A stretch of 64,000 bases of DNA, taken from Siansivirga zeaxanthinifaciens CC-SAMT-1 (GTDB lineage Bacteria; Bacteroidota; Bacteroidia; Flavobacteriales; Flavobacteriaceae). The notes beneath the pieces are model-generated. The model saw only the letters and a list, made by a program, of their open reading frames with translations, had not been told where the DNA came from and searched no databases. Positions 8,246-16,661 of the stretch are shown here, one piece after another. The position numbers were made by a program, and so were the translations under genes. How positions within the stretch are numbered: position 1 is the first letter of the stretch; every line of letters starts with the position of its first letter. The stretch lies in NCBI RefSeq assembly GCF_000941055.1, contig NZ_CP007202.1, positions 1,360,001-1,424,000 on the forward strand, in the 5' to 3' direction.

Positions 8246-9073
8246 TTGATTAAAACGGTAGCTATACAAGGCGTAAAAGGGTCTTTTCATCATATTGTGT
8301 CTAAACAATATTTTGCTAAACCCGTTGAAACTATAGAGTGTAATACATTCGATAGTTTGGTAGATTCTTTAATGAGTAAAGAATGTGATGCTGCTGTTAT
8401 GGCGTTAGAAAACTCTATAGCAGGCTCAATTATTCCTAATTATGCTTTAATAGATAAATTTAAGCTTCATATTATTGGAGAGCATTATTTGGATATTCAG
8501 CATAACTTAATGGTTCTGCCTAATCAAAGCATAGACGATATTAAAGAAGTGTATTCGCATCCAATGGCTTTATTGCAGTGTAAGGAGTTTTTTAGACAAT
8601 ATCCGCACATTAAATTAGTGGAAGATAAGGATACTGCAGAAGTAGCGCAGCGCATACATGAGCAGCAAATTAAAGGCATAGGAGCGATAGCAAGTGTTAC
8701 GGCTGCCGAAATTTTTGAATTAGAAATATTAGCAAAAAGCATACAAACCATAAAGCATAACGAAACACGTTTTGTTATTGTTAATCGTGAAAATGCTGAA
8801 GTAGCTGAAAATGATATCAATAAAGCTTCAATAAAATTTGAAGCAGACCATAAACGAGGTAGTTTGGCAACTATCTTAAATGTAATGAGCGATTGTAAAC
8901 TTAATTTAACAAAAATACAGTCCTTACCAATAATTGAAAAGCCCTGGAAATATGCCTTTTTTGTTGATGTAACATTCGAATCTTATGAAGATTTTAAAAA
9001 AGCAAAAACCTTAATAGATATTATGGCGCAGGGATTTAAAGTGTTGGGAGAATATAAAAATGCAAAGTTATGA
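8246..9073 (+). CDS. pheA: Prephenate dehydratase
   Basis: Converts prephenate to phenylpyruvate, the committed step to phenylalanine, in the cytoplasm. A 275-residue protein with no chorismate mutase domain: residues 1-180 are the dehydratase (the catalytic TRF triad is in NETRFVIVN) and about 190-275 an ACT domain. The ACT motifs are altered: GSLA replaces GALV and QSLP replaces ESRP, the residues that bind Phe in other enzymes, so classical feedback inhibition may be weak. The start is TTG at 8246; there is no in-frame ATG nearby. The stop overlaps the next start (ATGA). First structural gene behind the attenuator; chorismate mutase activity comes from the fused last gene. Confidence 0.93.
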   Translation: MIKTVAIQGVKGSFHHIVSKQYFAKPVETIECNTFDSLVDSLMSKECDAAVMALENSIAGSIIPNYALIDKFKLHIIGEHYLDIQHNLMVLPNQSIDDIKEVYSHPMALLQCKEFFRQYPHIKLVEDKDTAEVAQRIHEQQIKGIGAIASVTAAEIFELEILAKSIQTIKHNETRFVIVNRENAEVAENDINKASIKFEADHKRGSLATILNVMSDCKLNLTKIQSLPIIEKPWKYAFFVDVTFESYEDFKKAKTLIDIMAQGFKVLGEYKNAKL

Positions 9074-10218
9074 TTGAACCAGCTAACAGATTGCAAACCG
9101 TTGAAGAATACTACTTCTCTAAAAAGTTAAGAGAAGTTGGACAGCTTTTAGCAGCCGGTAAGCCTATTATAAATTTAGGGATTGGTAGCCCAGATATGCA
9201 ACCACCAGCAAACGTGGTAGAGGCATTAAAGGCTGGTTTATCAAATCCTAATGCGCATAAATACCAGAGTTATCAAGGGCTTCCGGAATTAAGAGACGCC
9301 ATGGCGGGATTCTATAAAGAGCATTTTTCGGTAGACTTAAACCCTCAAAACGAGGTGCTGCCGTTAATGGGAAGTAAAGAAGGTATTATGCATATTTCTA
9401 TGGCATATTTAAATGAAGGTGACGAGGTGTTAATTCCCAATCCAGGATACCCAACCTATCAATCGGTTACCAATTTAGTAGGTGCAAAACCTGTTTTTTA
9501 CGAGTTAGACGAAACTAATAATTGGTTGCCAGATTTCGAGGCCATCGAAGCTTTAGATTTGAGTCAGGTAAAATTAATGTGGGTAAATTATCCACATATG
9601 CCAACGGGAGCACAGCCCAGCGAAAATTTATTTAAAGATTTAGTAGCCTTTGGTAAAAAGCATAATATTTTAATAGTAAATGATAATCCGTACAGCTTTA
9701 TTTTAAGCAACAATCCTACAAGTATTTTAGGGGTTGAAGGCGCTAAAGATGTGTGTTTAGAGTTAAATTCGCTTAGTAAAACCTTCAATATGGCTGGGTG
9801 GCGCGTTGGTATGTTGGTAGGCGATAGTACTCATATAAATCATGTGTTAAAAGTAAAAAGCAACATGGATTCTGGAATGCTTTATAGCATCCAAAAAGGG
9901 GCTGTTGAAGCTTTAAAAAGTTCAAGCGACTGGTACGATGCCCTTAATAAAGTATATAAAGAACGTCGTGATTTAGCCTGGAAACTGGCAGACGCTTTAA
10001 ACTGTACTTACGATAAAAATGCAACCGGACTTTTTGTTTGGGCTAAATTACCAGAAGGTATTAATGCAGAGGCGTTTATAGATGAGATACTTTACAACAA
10101 ACACGTGTTTATAACGCCAGGAATTATTTTCGGAACCAAAGGAGCAGGCTACATTCGTTTTTCATTGTGTGCTTCAACAGAGGTGTTCCAGGAATCAATT
10201 AACAGAATAAAATTATAG
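9070..10218 (+). CDS. PLP-dependent aminotransferase (aspartate/aromatic type)
   Basis: Class I/II aminotransferase, 382 residues. The PLP-binding Lys is K237 in SLSKTFNMAGWRVG; other family signatures are NPGYPTYQ and the C-terminal substrate Arg in GYIRFSL. Its place in a pheA-tyrA operon implies that it transaminates phenylpyruvate and 4-hydroxyphenylpyruvate to Phe and Tyr, though aspartate or LL-diaminopimelate-like substrates cannot be excluded from sequence. It overlaps pheA by 4 bp, indicating translational coupling. Confidence 0.92.
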   Translation: MIEPANRLQTVEEYYFSKKLREVGQLLAAGKPIINLGIGSPDMQPPANVVEALKAGLSNPNAHKYQSYQGLPELRDAMAGFYKEHFSVDLNPQNEVLPLMGSKEGIMHISMAYLNEGDEVLIPNPGYPTYQSVTNLVGAKPVFYELDETNNWLPDFEAIEALDLSQVKLMWVNYPHMPTGAQPSENLFKDLVAFGKKHNILIVNDNPYSFILSNNPTSILGVEGAKDVCLELNSLSKTFNMAGWRVGMLVGDSTHINHVLKVKSNMDSGMLYSIQKGAVEALKSSSDWYDALNKVYKERRDLAWKLADALNCTYDKNATGLFVWAKLPEGINAEAFIDEILYNKHVFITPGIIFGTKGAGYIRFSLCASTEVFQESINRIKL

Positions 10219-10245
10219 AACCTTTTAAGTTATAGGTTTAGCGTA

Positions 10246-11097
10246 ATGAAAAATATATACATAATAGGAATCGGTTTAATAGGAGGTAGTCTTGCAAAAG
10301 ATATTAAAAAACTACATCCAGATGCTGTTATTCATGGTATAAGCAGAAAAGAAAGTACCTTAGATGAAGCCTTATCTTTAAATTTAATAGATAAAAAGGC
10401 AACTTTAGATGATGTTGCTAAAGCAGATTTGGTTATTATAGCTATACCTGTTGATGCTACAGTAAAAATATTACCATCGGTTTTAGATAGAATTTCAGAT
10501 ACAGGCTTAGTGGTCGATGCAGGATCTACAAAAGTAGATATTTGTAAAGTGGTCGAAAATCACCCAAAAAGAAGAAACTTTTTAGCCATGCACCCCATAG
10601 CAGGAACAGAATATTCGGGTCCGAGTGCCGCTATTAGTGGTTTATTTGTTGGAAAAACCAATATTATTTGCGAGGTAGAAAAAACCACGTTTAAACTTCA
10701 GGAAAAAGCATTAGACCTGTTTAAAGCTATTGGCATGCGCATTCGATACATGAATCCCGAAGCACACGATAAGCACATTGCTTACGTATCGCATTTATCG
10801 CATATAAGTTCGTTTATGTTAGGTAAAACGGTTATCGATAAAGAACGAAATGAACGCGACATTTTTGATATGGCAGGCAGTGGTTTTGCATCAACCGTGC
10901 GATTGGCAAAAAGTTCACCAGAGATGTGGACGCCAATTTTCGAGCAAAACAAACAAAATGTTATTGAAACATTAGAAGAGTATATTAATAATCTCACCCA
11001 TTTTAAGGAACTTATGAAGGCCAACGATTTTGACGCCATTTATAAGGAGATGAAAAACACCAATCACATAAAAGACATTTTAAAAGGAATTAGTTAA
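10246..11097 (+). CDS. tyrA: Prephenate dehydrogenase
   Basis: NAD(P)-dependent oxidative decarboxylation of prephenate to 4-hydroxyphenylpyruvate, for tyrosine. The 283 residues begin with the Rossmann motif GIGLIGGS at 8-15. HPIAGTEYSGP and SHLSHISSF carry the catalytic His region and DMAGSGFASTVRLA the conserved helix. There is no ACT or chorismate mutase domain, so it is the short monofunctional form. Third gene of the aromatic operon, 27 bp after the aminotransferase. Confidence 0.95.
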   Translation: MKNIYIIGIGLIGGSLAKDIKKLHPDAVIHGISRKESTLDEALSLNLIDKKATLDDVAKADLVIIAIPVDATVKILPSVLDRISDTGLVVDAGSTKVDICKVVENHPKRRNFLAMHPIAGTEYSGPSAAISGLFVGKTNIICEVEKTTFKLQEKALDLFKAIGMRIRYMNPEAHDKHIAYVSHLSHISSFMLGKTVIDKERNERDIFDMAGSGFASTVRLAKSSPEMWTPIFEQNKQNVIETLEEYINNLTHFKELMKANDFDAIYKEMKNTNHIKDILKGIS

Positions 11098-11108
11098 GTA
11101 TTAAAATT

Positions 11109-12191
11109 ATGGAAAACACAAAAGAAATGAGAACCTGGTTAGATGATTTAAAATTAGATCATCCGCTAGTAATTGCAGGACCTTGTAGTGCTGAAACAGA
11201 AGAGCAAGTATTAAAAATAGCTCACGAGCTTAAAAATACAGATGTAAGTTATTTTAGAGCAGGTATTTGGAAACCAAGAACTAGACCAGGTATGTTTGAA
11301 GGCGTTGGAGCATTAGGTTTAAAATGGTTACAAAAAGTAAAAGCAGAAACCGGAATGAAAATTTGTACCGAAGTTGCTAATGCAGCTCACGTAAAATTAG
11401 CATTAGAGCATGACGTAGATTTATTATGGATTGGTGCACGTTCTACGGTGAGTCCGTTTATTATGCAAGAAATTGCCGATGCTTTAGAAGGCACAGATAA
11501 ACCAGTTTTAATTAAAAACCCTGTAAATCCAGACTTAGCTTTATGGTTAGGTGGTATTGAAAGAATTTACAAAGCAGGTGTAAAAAATATTGGAGCTATT
11601 CACAGAGGGTTTTCTACTTACGAAAAAACAAAGTACAGAAACAATCCAGAATGGCAATTGGCTATCGAGTTTCAAAATAAATATCCAGACATTCCATTAA
11701 TTAACGACCCGTCTCATATTACTGGAAAACGCGATATGATTTTTGATGTATCTCAAACAGCTTTAGATTTAAATTTTGATGGATTAATGATTGAAACACA
11801 TTACGATCCAGAAAACGCTTGGAGTGATGCGTCTCAACAAGTAACGCCATCTACTTTGGTTCAAATTATGAAAGATTTGAAAATAAGAAAAGAAACAGAT
11901 TCTGAAGCAGAATACAACAAATCTTTAGAAACTTTAAGAACTCAAATAGATGTTATTGATAACCAAATTATCGAGTTGTTAGGTAAAAGAATGAAAGCTG
12001 CCGATGGCATTGGAGCACTTAAAAAACAAAAAAATGTGGCTGTTTTACAATCGAAACGATGGAATGAAATTCTAGGTAAAATGGTACTTGAAGGCGAAGC
12101 AGTAGGTTTAAGTGAGGAGTTTGTTTTAAAAATGTTTAAAGCTATTCACCAAGAATCTATCAATCATCAAGAAAAGATTTTAAATGGTTAA
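11109..12191 (+). CDS. Bifunctional DAHP synthase / chorismate mutase
   Basis: First step of the shikimate pathway (phosphoenolpyruvate plus erythrose 4-phosphate) fused to the branch-point mutase. Residues 1 to about 262 form the barrel synthase, with AGPCSAE, RAGIWKPRTRPG, GARSTVSPF, KNPVNPDLALW and the metal-binding DPSHITGK and ETHYDP motifs. From about 275 comes an AroQ-type helical chorismate mutase (ETLRTQIDVIDNQIIELL, then LLGKRM). This 360-residue fusion is typical of Bacteroidota and supplies the mutase missing from PheA and TyrA. Last gene of the operon, followed by a strong terminator. Confidence 0.95.
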   Translation: MENTKEMRTWLDDLKLDHPLVIAGPCSAETEEQVLKIAHELKNTDVSYFRAGIWKPRTRPGMFEGVGALGLKWLQKVKAETGMKICTEVANAAHVKLALEHDVDLLWIGARSTVSPFIMQEIADALEGTDKPVLIKNPVNPDLALWLGGIERIYKAGVKNIGAIHRGFSTYEKTKYRNNPEWQLAIEFQNKYPDIPLINDPSHITGKRDMIFDVSQTALDLNFDGLMIETHYDPENAWSDASQQVTPSTLVQIMKDLKIRKETDSEAEYNKSLETLRTQIDVIDNQIIELLGKRMKAADGIGALKKQKNVAVLQSKRWNEILGKMVLEGEAVGLSEEFVLKMFKAIHQESINHQEKILNG

Positions 12192-12211
12192 AAACCAAAG
12201 TTTTTATAATG

Positions 12212-12241
12212 AAAAAGCCTCGTATTAACGAGGCTTTTTTT
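12212..12241. terminator. Bidirectional terminator after the aromatic operon
   Basis: AGCCTCGT (12216-12223) and ACGAGGCT (12228-12235) around ATTA, flanked by an A-run on one side and a T-run on the other. It can serve both the aromatic operon and the convergent gene ending at 12247. Confidence 0.9.
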
Positions 12242-12246
12242 ATGCT

Positions 12247-12696
12247 TTATTTATTTCTTTTAAAAATATATCTTGTAATAAAAATACCTTGGTTATCATC
12301 TTTTCCGGCATCACTTTCAACCGCACTGGTAACAAAAGCAAGTTCCCATCCTTCAGAAACCATCGTGTTTATTTTAGAACTTACAACCGCATCATTCGCA
12401 GCTATATTTTGAAAACGAATACCTGCAATATTATAAAAATTCAAAAGCTTTGTTTCTTCAAAATCCTTTACACGAATATCACCACGATCTGATTTATTTC
12501 TTGTATGGTCTTCTTCAGTTTGTTCCGAAGTAAAATCTTTGTAATTTCTTTCTTCTTCAGCAGAAATTAATCGAGATCTTCCTAAACCACTTGGTATAAT
12601 AGATTCTACACTGGTTATAATTTTGTATTCAACTTGAGCAAAAAGATTTGAGTTGAAGGTAATAAGCATTAAAAAGGCAAATAAAATTTTTTTCAT
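12247..12696 (-). CDS. Secreted DUF4177-like protein
   Basis: 149 residues with a signal peptide (MKKILFAFLMLITFNSNLFAQ, cleavage likely after Ala-20 or Gln-21). The mature part has the pattern of the DUF4177 fold: a leading strand EYKIITS, then MVSEGWELAFV and a closing strand ending in a basic residue (YIFKRNK). A charged insert of about 50 residues separates the first strand from the rest. Function unknown; periplasmic location inferred. A single gene convergent with the aromatic operon. Confidence 0.65.
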   Translation of the reverse strand: MKKILFAFLMLITFNSNLFAQVEYKIITSVESIIPSGLGRSRLISAEEERNYKDFTSEQTEEDHTRNKSDRGDIRVKDFEETKLLNFYNIAGIRFQNIAANDAVVSSKINTMVSEGWELAFVTSAVESDAGKDDNQGIFITRYIFKRNK

Positions 12697-12765
12697 AATA
12701 CGGGGTTTAAAGTTTTAAATACGAATATAAAATATTTTGAAGTAGATAAAATTATTTTTTTACGT

Positions 12766-12773
12766 TACTTTTG
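12766..12773 (+). promoter_or_regulatory. Putative -7 element for rsgA
   Basis: TACTTTTG fully matches TANNTTTG and ends 8 bp before the rsgA ATG, predicting an almost leaderless mRNA. A TTTG lies at 12736-12739, 26 bp upstream, further than the usual spacing. Confidence 0.4.
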
Positions 12774-12781
12774 AAGCAGAT

Positions 12782-13732
12782 ATGACAGGACTCGTTTATA
12801 AATCTACAGGAAGTTGGTACACCGTTAAAACCGCATTGGGTGAGACCTATGAATGCCGTATAAAAGGTAAATTTCGTATGAAAGGTATTAAAAGTACCAA
12901 CCCCATTGCTGTAGGTGATTATGTCGATTTTCAACTGGAAACAGACAACGATCAAGTGTCGGGAATTATTAATAATATTCACGACCGTAAAAACTATATT
13001 GTTAGAAAATCGGTTAATTTATCGAAACAAACACATATAATAGCATCTAATATCGATCAGGTATTTTTAATGATAACTATTAATAACCCTCCAACCCTAA
13101 CCAGTTTTATAGATAGGTTTTTGGTAACTGCGAATGCTTATTCGGTTAAAACGGTTTTACTTTTTAATAAAATTGATGTTTATGACGAAGAAACCCTAAA
13201 CGAAGTGCGATATCTTGCTCACGTTTATCGTAAAATTGGTTACGAATGCATAGGTGTTTCGGCTATTTCGGGAAAAAATATCGACAAAGTAAAAGACCTC
13301 ATGCATAATAAAGTGAGTATGTTTTCTGGACATTCTGGCGTTGGCAAATCGACTTTGGTAAATGCCATTGAACCCGATTTAAACATAAAAACCAAAGCCA
13401 TATCTACCCTACACATGCAAGGCCAGCATACAACAACTTTTGCAGAAATGTTCGATTTAAGTTTTGGGGGACAAATTATCGATACTCCTGGGATAAAAGG
13501 ATTTGGGGTGGTTGACATGGAAAAGGAAGAAGTGGGCGATTATTTTCCAGAGATTTTTGCTTTAAAACAAGATTGTAAATTTAATAATTGCTTACATATT
13601 AAAGAGCCAAATTGCGCCGTAAAAGAAGCGTTAGAAAATGATGATATTGCTTTTTCCCGATATCGCAGTTATGTGCAAATAGTAGAGGGCGAAGACGAGC
13701 ATTACAGAACAGATAATTGGGAGCGCGAATAA
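12782..13732 (+). CDS. rsgA: Ribosome small subunit-dependent GTPase A
   Basis: Late 30S assembly factor that hydrolyses GTP on the ribosome. The 316 residues show the circularly permuted GTPase order: an N-terminal OB fold (1 to about 65), then NKID (129-132, G4), SAISGK (G5), GHSGVGKS (183-190, G1), and DTPG (234-237, G3). A C-terminal zinc site follows (C265, C270, H272, C278). Usual length. dtd follows by 9 bp, so the two are probably one transcript. Confidence 0.97.
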   Translation: MTGLVYKSTGSWYTVKTALGETYECRIKGKFRMKGIKSTNPIAVGDYVDFQLETDNDQVSGIINNIHDRKNYIVRKSVNLSKQTHIIASNIDQVFLMITINNPPTLTSFIDRFLVTANAYSVKTVLLFNKIDVYDEETLNEVRYLAHVYRKIGYECIGVSAISGKNIDKVKDLMHNKVSMFSGHSGVGKSTLVNAIEPDLNIKTKAISTLHMQGQHTTTFAEMFDLSFGGQIIDTPGIKGFGVVDMEKEEVGDYFPEIFALKQDCKFNNCLHIKEPNCAVKEALENDDIAFSRYRSYVQIVEGEDEHYRTDNWERE

Positions 13733-13741
13733 ATTAATGCT

Positions 13742-14194
13742 ATGAAAATAGTTGTTCAAAGAGTTTCTAAAGCCAGCGTAGTAATAAATAATAACACGGT
13801 AGCTTCAATAGATACGGGTTTGTTAATTCTATTAGGGATAGTCGATGAAGATACCCAAGAAGATATTACTTGGCTCACAAACAAAATTGTAAATCTTCGC
13901 ATTTTTGGTGATGAAAACAATGTAATGAACAAATCGTTAATAGATGTAAATGGCGATGCCATAGTTGTAAGTCAGTTTACACTGCATGCAGCCACAAAAA
14001 AAGGCAACAGACCCAGTTATATTAAAGCCGCAAAGCCAGATATTGCTATTCCTTTATACCATTCTTTTTTAGAATCGTTGACGAAAGATTTAGGAAAACC
14101 CATTCAATCCGGGCAATTTGCAGCCGATATGAAAGTTGAACTGCTTAACGATGGTCCGGTAACTATAATTATTGATTCTAAAAACAGGATATAA
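13742..14194 (+). CDS. dtd: D-aminoacyl-tRNA deacylase
   Basis: Removes D-amino acids wrongly attached to tRNA. The 150-residue protein has the paired active-site motifs SQFTL and GNRPSY near residues 78-95 and NDGPVT near the C-terminus, where the Gly-cisPro pair acts as the chiral filter (here G-P in GPVT). N-terminus MKIVVQRVSKASV is typical. Downstream of rsgA by 9 bp. Confidence 0.96.
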   Translation: MKIVVQRVSKASVVINNNTVASIDTGLLILLGIVDEDTQEDITWLTNKIVNLRIFGDENNVMNKSLIDVNGDAIVVSQFTLHAATKKGNRPSYIKAAKPDIAIPLYHSFLESLTKDLGKPIQSGQFAADMKVELLNDGPVTIIIDSKNRI

Positions 14195-14231
14195 AAATTA
14201 TTTTTTATATTTAGCATAAGAATTTTAACAA

Positions 14232-14310
14232 AAGCCACTTAGTAATTCGAGGTTTTTCTCTCTGTTAATTTTTTGAATAATTATTAGATTTAAATCTTTA
14301 TAAGTGGTTT
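14232..14310 (+). promoter_or_regulatory. Long-range stem ending at a start codon
   Basis: AAGCCACTTA (14232-14241) can pair with TAAGTGGTTT (14301-14310), ten pairs with one G-T wobble, enclosing 59 nt and stopping directly at the ATG of the next gene. It could hide or present the translation start, or simply be a dyad in the promoter region. Confidence 0.3.
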
Positions 14311-16221
14311 ATGTACATAAAAGAGCACCTTATTTACGTACTATTTTTAGTTACTTTTTCATCTTTTTCTCAAGAAAAATTTTATACCAGTTTTAATATT
14401 CCGGCTAACCTTACAAAAAATGCTAATGCTGTTATTCGGTATAGTGATATGAAAATAGCGTTAGAAAGTTCTAGCGAAATGGTTGTAACCGAAAAACGTA
14501 TTGTTACTGTTCTTAACAAACAAGGAAATAATGCTGTTGATGCTTTTGTTCATTACGACGATAATGTAAAAATTAAAGAATTAGAAGTTCACGTTTATAA
14601 CGATTTTGGTGCTCAAATTAATCGTATAAAGAAAAACGATTTTAAAGATGTGAGTGCCGTTGATGGCGGGACACTTTACAGCGATTCCAGAGTAAAATAT
14701 TTAGAATATACTCCCGTAGCATATCCATACACCATAGAATTTATTTGCCAAACCGTAACAAAAAATACCGCATTTATTCCGTCTTTTAGTCCTGTTAGTG
14801 AAAGTTTTGTAAGTGTTGAAAACAGTGAGTATAGCATCGTTTATCCTCAAACTTTAGATGTAAGAAAAAAAGAAAAAAATATAGATAGCTTCCAAATTGA
14901 AAAAGAGGAGACCTCAGGGCAAATAGTTTATAAGGCCAAAAATATCGAGGCTTACAAACCAGAAGAATACGGACCGGCTTTCTTTAATATGGCACCTAAA
15001 GTTTTGTTCGCAACGAAACAATTTACACTAGAAGGTTTTTATGCCGAAGTAGACGATTGGGAAACGTTTGGCAAGTGGATGTACAACGATTTAATAAGCG
15101 ACACCCACGATTTACCTGAAACTACAATTGCCACAGTTACTAATTTGGTTAAAGACGAAACAGATTCCATTGAAAAAGCAAAAATAATATATCAATATGT
15201 TCAAGATAAGGTGCGGTATATTAGTGTGCAGGTTGGCATTGGAGGCTGGAAACCCTTCAAAGCTTCAGAGGTTGATAAATTAGGATATGGCGATTGTAAA
15301 GCCTTAACAAATTATACCATGGCTTTATTGAAAGCCGTTAATGTACCCTCTAATTATTCGGTTGTTTATGCAGGTTCCACCCAAAGATGTTTAGAAAAAG
15401 ATTTTGCTTCGGTACAAGGTAATCATGTTATTTTATCTATTCCTAATAACGAAAATACCGTGTGGTTAGAATGTACCAGTCAGAAATTACCATTTGGGTT
15501 TATTGGCGATTTTACAGACGATCGCGATGTTTTGGTTATTACACCCGATGGCGGTAAAATTCAGCATACAAAAAAATATGCGACTAAAGAAAATATCCAA
15601 CAAACCACGGGGTCTTGTATCCTTTCAGCTTCAGGAGGCATTAAAGTTAAAGTTAATGTGTTGTCTCAAGGTATTCAATATGACGATAAATATTGGTTAG
15701 AAACCGAAACCGAGAGAGATTTAGATACTTACTATAAAAAAAGATGGAAATATATTAACAGTTTAAGTGTCAATAAAATTAATATTTCCAACGATAAAAA
15801 TGCAATTACTTTTATTGAAGAAGTCGATTTTGAAGCCGCAAATTATTCTAAAATAGTTGGAAATCGCATGCTATTACCATTAAATGTTTTAAATAGAAAT
15901 ACGCACATTCCAGATCGCTATAGAGAGAGAAAGCAGCCTTTAATTATTAAAAGAGGATTTGAAGACCGCGATGAGGTTGAAATTAATTTACCATCTGGTT
16001 ATGCTGTTGAAGCTCTTCCTAAAAATATTGTTATAAATAATAAATTTGGTAGTTACGAGGCAAAATTTACTATTAAAGACGCTGCTACCATAATCTATAA
16101 CAGAACTTTTATTGTTAATGATGGCGAATATTTAAAAGAAGATTACGAGCCTTTTAGGTTGTTTTATAAAGAAGTGACTAAGCACGATAATGTAAAAGTC
16201 GCATTGATTACTAAAAGCTAA
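14311..16221 (+). CDS. Secreted DUF3857 / transglutaminase-like protein
   Basis: 636 residues with a signal peptide (hydrophobic 7-18, SFSQ). Residues about 30-200 are a beta-sandwich DUF3857 domain. A transglutaminase-like core follows near 280-400, with its nucleophile candidate C329 in GYGDCKALTN and a His in GNHVIL near residue 374. A C-terminal beta-rich domain ends the protein. The family is widespread in Bacteroidota and probably periplasmic; its substrate is unknown. In many relatives the Cys motif reads GDCKD, here GDCKA. A dyad precedes the start codon. Confidence 0.8.
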   Translation: MYIKEHLIYVLFLVTFSSFSQEKFYTSFNIPANLTKNANAVIRYSDMKIALESSSEMVVTEKRIVTVLNKQGNNAVDAFVHYDDNVKIKELEVHVYNDFGAQINRIKKNDFKDVSAVDGGTLYSDSRVKYLEYTPVAYPYTIEFICQTVTKNTAFIPSFSPVSESFVSVENSEYSIVYPQTLDVRKKEKNIDSFQIEKEETSGQIVYKAKNIEAYKPEEYGPAFFNMAPKVLFATKQFTLEGFYAEVDDWETFGKWMYNDLISDTHDLPETTIATVTNLVKDETDSIEKAKIIYQYVQDKVRYISVQVGIGGWKPFKASEVDKLGYGDCKALTNYTMALLKAVNVPSNYSVVYAGSTQRCLEKDFASVQGNHVILSIPNNENTVWLECTSQKLPFGFIGDFTDDRDVLVITPDGGKIQHTKKYATKENIQQTTGSCILSASGGIKVKVNVLSQGIQYDDKYWLETETERDLDTYYKKRWKYINSLSVNKINISNDKNAITFIEEVDFEAANYSKIVGNRMLLPLNVLNRNTHIPDRYRERKQPLIIKRGFEDRDEVEINLPSGYAVEALPKNIVINNKFGSYEAKFTIKDAATIIYNRTFIVNDGEYLKEDYEPFRLFYKEVTKHDNVKVALITKS

Positions 16222-16298
16222 TATTTAATTTTTTAAAGCGTATTTTAGCCAACTAATTGAAAAAGAATCGGAACAAATAGTTTTAACTAAAATTTAAA

Positions 16299-16625
16299 AT
16301 GAATATTCAAAACGCGCAACAGGAAGTAGATAACTGGATTAAAAACCACGGTGTACGATATTTTAACGAGCTAACTAATATGGCGCAATTAACCGAGGAG
16401 GTTGGAGAAGTAGCACGTATTATTGCAAGACGTTACGGTGAACAAAGCGAAAAAGAAAGCGATAAAAGTAAAGACCTTGGCGAAGAATTAGCCGATGTTG
16501 TTTTTGTTGTTTTGTGTTTGGCAAACCAAACAGGCATCGATTTACAGGCTGCTTTCGATAAAAAATTAGATTTAAAAACAAAGCGTGACCACGATAGGCA
16601 TCAGAATAACGAAAAATTAAAGTAA
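16299..16625 (+). CDS. MazG-like nucleotide pyrophosphohydrolase
   Basis: All-alpha NTP pyrophosphatase of 108 residues. The metal-binding pattern is visible as LTEEVGEVAR (Glu cluster near residues 29-34) and EELADVVFVVL (Glu/Asp near 63-67), as in short MazG and iMazG proteins that clean up non-canonical dNTPs. The tail KLDLKTKRDHDRH is a common family ending. It sits between the DUF3857 gene and aroA on the same strand. Confidence 0.88.
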   Translation: MNIQNAQQEVDNWIKNHGVRYFNELTNMAQLTEEVGEVARIIARRYGEQSEKESDKSKDLGEELADVVFVVLCLANQTGIDLQAAFDKKLDLKTKRDHDRHQNNEKLK

Positions 16626-16661
16626 ATTAGCCACTTCTTTAAAAAAAGATAATTTACTAGT

